Of a DNA stretch of 57,169 bases, positions 48,197 to 57,169 are shown in pieces (position 1 is the first letter of the stretch; every line of letters begins with the position of its first letter). The position numbers and the translations under genes are program-made. The notes beneath the pieces were generated by a model, which saw only the letters and a program-made list of their open reading frames with translations, made no database searches and was not told the DNA's origin. The stretch is from contig FN649745.1 in assembly GCA_000310025.1 (NCBI GenBank), positions 1,158,565-1,215,733 on the forward strand. The letters run 5' to 3'. The stretch comes from Ectocarpus siliculosus. Lineage: Eukaryota; Sar; Phaeophyceae; Ectocarpales; Ectocarpaceae.

Positions 48197-50339
48197 CTGT
48201 GCAGAAAAAAAAAGAAAAGGGGTGGTACATATTTTCTATTTCCAAAGCAGAGGCGGGTAGATAGGGGGTGGCTGGTGATAACTTCGAAGTATTTTTTAAC
48301 ACTAATTGTTGGCGGGAGGGGGGGGGGAGGGGGGTGCAAATTATCAACACCAGTTTTTGGTGGCATGAGGGTGGGTGGTACTATTAACACTATTATCTTC
48401 TTGGCCGCAGGGTATGTTTATTCAGACCGGTCCCGTTGCGTGTCCTATTCTATCTAAATAGGAAACGGAGAGGAGCATGCGGGTGTTACCTGGGTGGAAC
48501 TACAACGCCCTCGCCATGAGATATTGTTTCGCAAGAGGGGGGTGGGGGGGGGTGTACTCATCTCATAGCCGTGAGTTGGTGTTTAGGAGGGTAAGACAGA
48601 ATCAGGTCCGTGGTGTGCGGCGATTGGGGAGCAGTGCAATGAGGCTCGGATGGTTTGGGGGACCAACAGGTGGCACATCGCCAGCATGGTGTTAAGCCTA
48701 CATACCATTTCCAGTCGACGACGTTCAAACGGCGTGGGGAAAACTTCGTCAGGAGAGGTGCGAGGGTACTATAAAAAATAACAAATAACACCTGCCGGCA
48801 CCATGCGCTTTTTCCGGGAAACGGAAAGGCATAATGTACGCCAAAAATTCTTTCTTCAACAGCTTGGTGGAACGCCCTCGTCGTATCCGTATGGAGCTTG
48901 CATTTGTACAACAAAAAAACGCCAAGAACACACACGTTCACTGCTAAGGTCGCGTGCGGGCGCATGCCAAGTCCGCGTCCGGCGCAAGACCAACTCTGTC
49001 GTTCCGCCCATGATAAATACGAAGCAGACTAGAAAGAAACACATGTGAAAAGTAAGAGGTTGTCAAGAGCGGACACTTTCAAAACACAGCAGATTTGCAC
49101 CCAAAAAAATGAACCTGAAACAGTATCGTGGTGTTGAACCGACCAAGTTTAAACCCCAACAAGAAAACAAGAAAATATAAGCACCTGGAAGGTGTACCAC
49201 TGTTTGTATCCTATGCCGGTCGCAGATCGATATATACCACACGTGCCTACGAGCACGCATACGTTTTTCTATGACAGGGTGCACGCCGGGAACACACATG
49301 GGATAGACTTATGATACGAATATCATCTGGATATGGGTAAGCATATCATCTGGGAGAGCAAGAACAGACGACAGGATCCCACCGTTTGCTTCATGACATT
49401 GGATTTAATTCTACGGATGCACGCGCACACAAATTGCAAATGTCCATTGCATGCACCGATAGAATGAGAGAAAACAACTTGACCAGCAGATAGAATTGCA
49501 ATTGACTAAATTCGGGGAGGACGGGGTGCGCAGCAAAACACAAATGCCGCTGGCCTGTTGATTACTACTTGCATTTGTTGAAACCTGTGATCATGAATGC
49601 ACCCACCTGGGCGGAGGGCAAGCATTTCTTGATTTCAAAAAAGGAAACGAATGAAGCGGGGTGGGGCGGCTCCCTCTCTTAGAGTAAGATAAAAGCGGCA
49701 TGAGTCCAAGATTTGGGAAGAAAGTCCACCCGAAAACTGTTTTCATGGCGAAGGGGCTACTATCGCAGGCGTCCCGAAAACGACACCGACTATACCTTCG
49801 TGTCACGCGCAAGCAGACTGCCGCGGTTGCGGTGCTGATACGCAGGCGCTTCGCTCCAGCCGGCTTTCCAAAGAGCGGCGAAATCGACCCGACCCCCCTC
49901 CTCTCGCGGCCTGCCAAATTGGGATCCGTCTAGGTCGAAAAAAAAAATCGGGACCACAACCTCCGGTGATAGCGACGGAAATAGGGAGTAAGACACACAC
50001 GCCACTTTCTCCCTCTGCTGTCGTGGATCCAAGTCACCCGTCGCCGGTCCCCTCCATGCCTCGCTACATGGCCTTGGAGGGGCGCACGCAGCTGTGATTA
50101 CGAGCCCTACCCGGGGCATACATGCAGGAGAAAAAATATAGAAATTGCAGGAGGGGGGGGCGGCACGGTTGCAAACGCGACTTCCTGAGTGCGAACCAAG
50201 AAGCGCCCAACGAGCGGCATCCACCTCTCTCTTTTTCGCGGAGTGTATACGCGGGCAGAGCCTTGGTTGCGAGGAGAGCGTGTCTGCCCTGGTGTGGTGT
50301 GTGCGTTGTGGCTTCGAAATCTAAGGCTCTGCTGCGACA
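48197..50339. other. Divergent intergenic region between EPL and tryptophan synthase
   Basis: Should hold the unfound first exon of the EPL gene (minus) and the promoter of the tryptophan synthase gene (plus). G runs occur at about 48320-48335 and 48537-48552. I see no recognisable exon, RNA gene or convincing core promoter. Confidence 0.5.
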
Positions 50340-52746
50340 ATGAAGCCGGCCGTGACGAACATGTCCTCCGCGAGATGTGCGGCAGCCGCTGCCTGTCTAC
50401 TCGGGAGCATCGGCATGACCTCTGCCTTTGCAGGTGCGAAACTCATAGGGCAGGTGTGGCGTGCTCTGTGTCCGATCGAGTTCAGCAAAAAGGTCGGTGT
50501 CGCCTGCAGTATCACACCAGCGAAATCTATCCAAGCAGCACTGCCGGCCGAAAGCACTATACACTATGCACTGTACACATGTATACGACGGCGCCTGCTG
50601 CGCGTGCTTCGCGTGCTTCGGTACTCTCTCTGGTACATACTGCCGCGATTCAGCTTGGCGTGCTGTTCCCGAGCGTGGTACAAGTAGCGAGCCGGTGGCG
50701 GATCACGTGTATCTTGTCGGAGGAGCCAACTCTCGACGCGTTGACAGCACCACATTGTCAACATGTTGGCAGATGTTGCGGACGTTATCAAGTGTAGTCG
50801 TTGCCTGGGCGGCTGGTTGCCGTGTGGTACAGCAGTACACATGGTTCAACTGCAGGAAGCAGCGGACGCAGACCCACCACGACCAAGCAACCGTTCCCCG
50901 TTACTCTCTTTTAGAGAACATTCTGGTAGGTCACTGGTCCCTGTGGGCTATCTTACTGCTATCCATACTGACTGCGGGGAATTGCGATGTAGTTATTCAC
51001 CTCATGGGAGCAGAGTCGTGGGTAAAGCGGTGATGGTGGCGTCGAGACTCCGCCCGCACACATGCGAAGACTAAGATTGGACAGCCGTGCCCAGCGGCAG
51101 CGTCTTCCGTATGACCAACGCCGGACCTATGCATAGCCCTGTCACAAATTCGGACCATGAAAAGGCCAGGGACACCCCAGTACCACCACAACCATAAGCA
51201 GAACTACTTGAGAAATACAGGGTAGCTTGAAACACTTTCGCAAGAAATTATCACCACCTGGAGGACGGCTTGCTACAACACCTCGAAGTACTATAATACT
51301 GTAGTGCTGCTGTCACTGCTGGACATCCAGTCCAACCAGGTAGACACGACATCGAAAACAAATATCATAGGCTCCTGGAATTAGGCTGCCTGTACGTATA
51401 TAGCTTCATGAGATTTGGCCGGCCTTGTGCAGGGATCACCGCTGCTGTACACCCCCGCGTTTTTCAGACACAAGTGGGGCACGAGGTGAGGAATCGCGCA
51501 GCCGTTCTATGTATAGCCCATTTGTCCACCCATGGTAAAATTGCACCAGTACAACTCTGTAGATCCAGACGACAGACACCCAGGGCTCATGACGGACACC
51601 GAGCACGCACGCTCAACGGCCGAACGCAGTCTCCAGTACTACCGCAGGAGCGAGAAATGTTTCACGACTTCTTGGAGTGCTCAGCTGCCACTCAAAAATC
51701 AACGCCGCGTGCACATATGCCGATCCCCTCCATTGTTGCTGTGCTCTCTTCGCTACTACGTCGCCCGCAGGAGTCGGCTTGGCTGCCGGCAGGAAGATGC
51801 AACCACCGCCGGCCGCCCGTCAGGCAGCCACCCTCGGCAACGCCGCCGGCGCCGGCGCGCGCGCGGCTCCCCTTCACACCGCGTCCACGGCCAGGGGGGG
51901 CGGTGCAGCCGCCTCTTCTCCGCTGCGAATGGTCGCCACCGAACCTGTGTTGAAGCCCACGAGGTACGTGTGCGCGCGTGCTTATGCGTAAGAGGCGACG
52001 TATGTTTGCTGCTCTCTCTGCCTTCGCTTTCCCGCCAATACGCTATGATCATCTTCCAATAACCCCGGTCATCTTGACGCACGACGCACGACGCACGACA
52101 CACAGAACCAACCGGGATGCGGCGCGACTCTACGTCGCAAGCAAGAGTGTTTGAACCGGCTGTCATGACGACGACGCACGTACATGCTCCTGTATTACGC
52201 AACAGCAGTGATCTGTGCACTCGCTTCTTTGTAGAGTTGAAGAACGTTCTTGCCGGGGTTTCTTTCCCTCCGGACCTGTGATTTTACGATTGGGTCACGG
52301 GCATCACAAACGCGGACGGGTGGGCAACGGGAGTTGTTTTGTCACTCGACGGATGTTCGTGTCGCCCTCGGTGTCTATCCAACACGAGAGGCAAAGGTGG
52401 CGCGGAGCTATCCTGTGGACCCCTCTTGCTCTGTGTGCGTCCCGTGCGAGCAGCAGCGGCATTAGGTGGCACTTGTAAACGGCAGTGTCCCTCTGCTTTC
52501 TGTTTTCGTTGGCCTTGTTGGGCGAGAAGAAGCACCGCCGTTCTGATCAAGCCAGCGTCAACCAACGTACCTCCTCGTTCGAAACAAAGTAGGAAGTTCC
52601 AGAGGCCGCCGGCTATAGCATGCATAGCTTGACTCCATACGCTGTTCCTAAGCCAGCACTAATTGCCACCAGCTTATCCCAGTCACCCTGTCTCTGCCCG
52701 TGCGCATTTGTAGTCCTCCTTCTCAACTCGTCGCCCTCTCTCTCTC

Positions 52747-52778
<32 letters not shown>

Positions 52779-55700
52779 CGTGTTTTTCGTTTGTGCTTCT
52801 CTTCTCGTGCGTCTGAATCACGTGCACTGCTTCTTCTCTATTTTTCTCGGTACTACTGCTGCACGCGCGGTTGCGAACAACCACAACCAAACGGCCACGG
52901 TACGGCACGGCACGGCACGGCAGCAAGAGCGCCAGCCCTCGACTGGCCAAGGTTTTCGGCGACGTTGCGGAGGACAAGCAGGCCGCCTTCATCCCCTACC
53001 TCACTGCGGGCTACCCCAAGAGGGACGACACCGTTGAGCTTCTGCTCGCGCTGCAGGTATGAACGGGAGTTGGAGGGAGAGGGAACACAGCAGCGGTAGT
53101 GGTGTTCACATGCGTCAAGGTTGCAGGCCAAGCAGAAGCACGAAACGTGTGGTGTGGTGATGAGCCGGCCACGTGTTGTGCGCGGGCGGTTCGATATCTC
53201 GAGCCTGCGATCCCGAAGATAGAACTCCTCGGGTGACGACAGCATGTTCCACCACCACCGTACGTCATTTTCGCTTTAACATTGAATACCAGTATTGTAT
53301 ACTTCGAAGTATAACTTTTTTTTTGTCCTCCCTCTCCGCTGCTGTGCCTCTCGTCGTTGCAGGAGGGCGGGGCGGACGTGATCGAGCTGGGAGTTCCCTT
53401 CACCGACCCTCAGGCGGACGGGGCTACCATCCAGGCCACCAACCAGGTACAACAGCGGTACTGCCGTTGTGTTTGCCTTTTTGCAGGACACGGGATGCGA
53501 AATCCAGGGTTCTCCAAGTAGTTTTTTTCGTATTGTCTCACCCCGAGCAAAGACGAAAACTACCGCCAAATCATGGGGTGTCGTTTTGCGATGCATGCGC
53601 TCGTGCGTGTTTGTGTGTAAGACGTGTTTCTAGAACTAATGTACATGAAAATCAATAGTACCTGTATCTACGACCGCGCCAACGAGGTTACCGATGAGAT
53701 GTTTGAGCGTCCTCGTGCGCCGCAGGTCGCGCTTAAGAACAAGGTGACCCTCGGGGACTGCCTGGACTACGTCAGGGACGCCCGCGCGAAGGGCCTTACC
53801 GCCCCCGTCGTGCTCATGGGCTACCTCAACCCTTTCCTCGCCTACGGCCTGGACAAGCTCATGAAGGACGCCCGGGAGGCTGGTGAGAGGAGAGAGGACG
53901 TCTCTCTTTCTGGCTTGATAATGCGGGCGAGCCTGACTTAGAAACGCTATCGGTGCCTTTCCACGTTATGGTCCGAAAACGGCAGGAAGAAGTGACCGTG
54001 ATTCGGGTTCGACATACCACCACCGCATACGGTATGGTGGGTAAGTCGGGGCTTGAACTGTTCAAACGGGGAAGACGCTCTCAGCAGTGGCTTATCATCA
54101 GCGCGGACGCCGTAGCTCCGCCCATTTCGGGTTAGGAAGGCCTGTCTATTTATTTACATCGTGGCACAAGCATGACGCCGCGAAACTACTGCTGCTGCAC
54201 AGCTGCGTGTTGCCTCATGATCACGCCCGTTCTGTTGCGTTGTTACACCACGTCGTATGCCTCTTTGTTGTTTTTTAGTTCTTCCCTGAATCCGCTCGCA
54301 CACGGCTACATTTACCACGATAGTTAACCGCTCCTGCTTCTGTCACGCCAGGCGCCGATGGATTCGTGGTTGTCGACCTTCTCCCCGACGAGGCCCACGA
54401 CTTCGTCACCAAGTGCCGCGCCAGCGAGCTGTCCTTCGTGCCCCTCGTGTCTCCCACCACCACGGACGACCGCATGCCGTACGTCGCCTCCGCCGCGGAC
54501 TCGTTCGTGTACTGCGTTAGGTCAGTCTCTCTCTCCCCTGTCGCCCTCATGGGATGGGGTGAAATGGACATTGCTTTTTGTTTGTGCGGGTGTCGTTTTT
54601 TGTTTCTGTTTCTGATCTTTTTTTTTTGAGTGCGCCATGTGCATCGGAGGAGTAGCACAGAACGGCGTTCTGTAGGACAGATGCTGCCTTTGGCCGGATG
54701 TCTGGTGGGATGGCTCTAAATATACACGGTGCGGTTTTGGTACAGAGACTGATGATGACTTCATTAATTTCTCGTTTTTCTTTTTCACCCCTTCTCGCTT
54801 GGACGACGCGTTCCCCATCCCGTGATTTGCTCTTGCCCCGCGTGCTTTCGTTGGTGAGCCGATTAGCGCAGTCGAGACTCATGAATAGGAACACATGGAT
54901 GACACCCACGTTCACCCACACAGTTGCATGTTCGCGTTTTTTTTGCCGCGTCATCAATGACTGACGCATTTTTCGTCTGATCTGCTGGTTATGACTCTCG
55001 GCCAAAGAGGCTGGCTATTATTGAACACACGCACACACGCACCCTTTCTCTTTGATAAAAAAAATAATAGAAAGTGGTGGTGTTTTTTTTATCCCGCTGC
55101 AAGTATCGACGTCTTTTCATTGGTCAGCCGGTTAGCGCGGTCTAAGAAAAATCACGCGCGTGCGCACACACACGCACACACACATACAGCGTGGCTGGCG
55201 TGACGGGAGCCCGGTCCGGCCTTCCCGCCGACCTCAAGGACTTCGTCGGCCGCGTGCGCGCGGCGACGGACAAGCCCCTGTCGGTCGGGTTCGGCATCAG
55301 CTCCAAGGAACAGGTCCAGGAGGTCGCCGGCATCGCGGACGGCGTCGTTGTGGGTTCGGCCTTCATGAACGCGGTGGACGAGGTAGGTGCTGCTGCTGTG
55401 TTTTTTTGTTTTGTTTTTTGGCGCCAACGGAGAAAAGGGAGGGGGGGGGGAGGGGGGTTGGTGTGGCGGGGGAGTGCAGAATCTGTCGAGCGCATGCCGA
55501 GGGCTGAGACGCTTGGCGTATATGCCGTACTTGTAGCTGTGCATGACAAATCCCATCCACCGTTTGCGGTAGAGCCGTGTCGAAGGCTTTCACGCGTGTT
55601 GGATGCATCCAGTTCGGGACGGACAGACAGTAAGCCGCGTGTCCGCTTCCACCGGGCAGACGGCAGGCGAGGGAGATCAGATACGGGGGAGTCGAGATCT

Positions 55701-56794
55701 ATGCATTCATGTGCCAGGCACGTTTCTGGTGGACGCCTTGTGGCGGTGCCGCAGAATTTATCCTTGCAAATCGAACCGCGCCGTGCCTTCTTTTTTTTTT
55801 CGTTCGTTCGGGCCGTTTCTTTGTTTCTGCCCGACTGCTCCTCTGATGCCCTGCCCGCGACCACCCGGTTGCCACCGTCGCTGTCGTCGTTTTGCCGCCC
55901 GACGCGCGCACAGGTGGACGCCGACGCCCCCGCCTCGGAGATCGCGGCGCACCTGAAGAAGTTCACGGAGGGCCTCAAGGCAGGCATCACCTCGGCGGAG
56001 ATGTCGTTCGAGCACACCGGCGAGCAGGGGCTCGCCTACGAGGGCAAGGACGTGTCCGGCGGGTACTTCGGGGACTTCGGCGGACGTTACATCCCGGAAA
56101 CCCTCGTGGAGGCGCACAGGTCAGGAAGCCCTTTGGCTTGATTCGCCCGCTTTATATTGTACACGCAAGTGGTTCGTTTTTTTGCTGTTTGGTTTGGTCA
56201 GGCTGATGCTAATAGAATGTTTCGCTTCGTAGCGCACGCGGGTGCACGGATCTTCGGGGCTTTTTTGTTTTTGTTTGACCGAGGCGAATGGAATGCTGCG
56301 AGGGCGAGGAACAGAATCCGAAGGGTTTTCTCTCTTCAGGTGTTGACTCTTGCCTGGGTTCCATGTTGGCTTTTATCTTTTAGCTTCCCCATACTGGGCG
56401 GTGCTGACTGTGTATGGCTCGTCAAAGCCTCTGTCGGTTTCTGTTCCTCTGTTTTTTTTTCCTTCTGTGCATCTGGTGCTGCTGGCTGTTCGCGCTGGTC
56501 TCGGCCCTGGCGCTCTGCCGTGCTGTCCGTGTTCCTTCCACCCTATGCACTCAGCCGGTCGCACCTTGGTGTTGTCTCTCCTGTTGCCGCTTACGGCACT
56601 CTGCCACGGCCTCATCTGTTGTGCATGCATCCATGCATCATGCATCATGCAGGGAGTTGGAGGAGGCCTACGAGGCCGCGAAGGCCGACCCCGCCTTCCA
56701 CGAGGAGGTGGCCTGGTACCGACGCGAGTACATCGGCGGCCCTACCCCCATGTACCACGCCAAGCGCCTGACGGAGGAGATGGGGGGCGCTCAG
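50340..56794 (+). CDS. Fused tryptophan synthase alpha-beta, plastid-targeted (nine exons, 3' part beyond window)
   Basis: Catalyses the last two steps of tryptophan synthesis: the alpha part releases indole from indole-3-glycerol phosphate, the beta part joins it to serine using pyridoxal phosphate. Exons 50340-50433, 51771-51963, 52924-53056, 53363-53446, 53726-53882, 54352-54520, 55190-55382, 55914-56119 and 56653-56794 join in phase (457 codons so far). Exon 1 is a signal peptide ([14 protein letters not shown]) ending TSAFAG, like the heterokont ASAFAP plastid-import motif; exon 2 is an Ala/Arg-rich transit region. Alpha part: [28 protein letters not shown] (the usual catalytic Glu and Asp), [30 protein letters not shown] and [13 protein letters not shown] ~45-residue linker leads to the beta start ([39 protein letters not shown]). 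The PLP lysine and the rest of beta (~300 residues) lie beyond the window edge. Confidence 0.95.
52735..52777. repeat. (CT)n microsatellite in tryptophan synthase intron 2
   Basis: CT dinucleotide run interrupted once by CCCC, about 145 bp upstream of the exon 3 acceptor. Confidence 0.95.
54845..55145 (+). repeat. Two copies of the dispersed repeat core in tryptophan synthase intron 6
   Basis: GTGAGCCGATTAGCGCAG at about 54855 and GACGTCTTTTCATTGGTCAG then CCGGTTAGCGCGGTCTAA at about 55110-55144. The second is followed by a CACGCGCG…ACACACAC tail that runs directly into the exon 7 acceptor (AG at 55188-55189), so the repeat's tail appears to supply part of the splice-site region. Confidence 0.65.
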
Positions 56795-57169
56795 GTGGGG
56801 CGCGACTGCTGTGTTATCTTGGTTGTCGTTGAATGTTTTTGGCGTGTGTGTGTGTTTGCCCAAAGGGGAGCGTGCGGCACGATTCGCGCCTGCGTGTGCC
56901 GCTCACATACCCTTGGAAGCTGGTAAACGCTTTGCGGTCTCATACTATTCTTGGTGCCTTGCGCTCTGTGGAAGTCAACACCACTCTTTTGTAAATGCTT
57001 CAGGCAGGCATCGCGTCGTTCCGTCCTTTCGGAGGGACAACGACCCATGAGCAACAGGGCAACAGCAGCAGCAGCAGCCAAAGCAATACGTACATGTGGC
57101 GCGAGTGTTCCCGTATGTGCCGAGAATGCTCACCTTTGCTGCTGCCCCCCCCCCCCCCCCCCTCCCCCC
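56795..57169. other. Intron of tryptophan synthase and poly-C contig edge
   Basis: Begins with the GT donor after exon 9. The next beta-subunit exon, which should include the pyridoxal-phosphate lysine, is not visible before the end. Bases from about 57145 are almost all C, an assembly-edge artefact. Confidence 0.7.

Overview
This is an intron-rich nuclear scaffold from a photosynthetic eukaryote, most likely a heterokont (ochrophyte) alga and probably a brown alga. Four things point that way: many short exons with GT-AG introns of a few hundred bases; a nuclear gene for a bacterial-type (plastid) sigma factor; a tryptophan synthase in which alpha and beta chains are fused, with a leader carrying a heterokont-like plastid-import motif (SAFAG); and paralogous 7TM-RGS receptor genes. 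The species cannot be fixed from sequence alone. Both ends look like poor contig edges (homopolymer-rich start, poly-C end), and an N gap lies at 42756-43094. All exon models were spliced by eye using reading phase and protein family resemblance.

Layout, left to right. The 3' part of cytosolic phenylalanyl-tRNA synthetase alpha (+, 933-4681) converges on a four-exon sigma-70 factor (-, 6857-11423). From 13.5 to 37 kb lies a tandem array of three genes or gene pieces on the minus strand. Copy A (13507-15670) is 5'-truncated and keeps only the last membrane exon and the RGS exons. Copies B (17914-24525) and C (30307-36792) are complete seven-exon genes for seven-transmembrane proteins with a C-terminal RGS domain. 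Exons 2-6 of B and C are identical in length (318, 155, 97, 211 and 207 nt) and exon phases agree throughout. The 24.5-30.3 kb spacer is filled with CATG- and CCCATGGG-rich satellites, degenerate duplications and a tRNA-Leu-like relic.

From 40.0 to 48.2 kb is a multi-exon Enhancer-of-polycomb-like gene (-), interrupted by the N gap. Divergent from it is the fused tryptophan synthase (+, from 50340), whose beta half runs off the window.

Between the genes are a short terminal-inverted-repeat element (three copies of about 210-220 bp), a dispersed repeat that always points the same way, and microsatellites. The genes do not form one pathway: they cover cytosolic translation, plastid transcription, G-protein signalling, chromatin and plastid amino-acid synthesis. 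The most noteworthy system is the 7TM-RGS array, a receptor-like family fused to a G-alpha GTPase-activating domain and expanding by tandem duplication.
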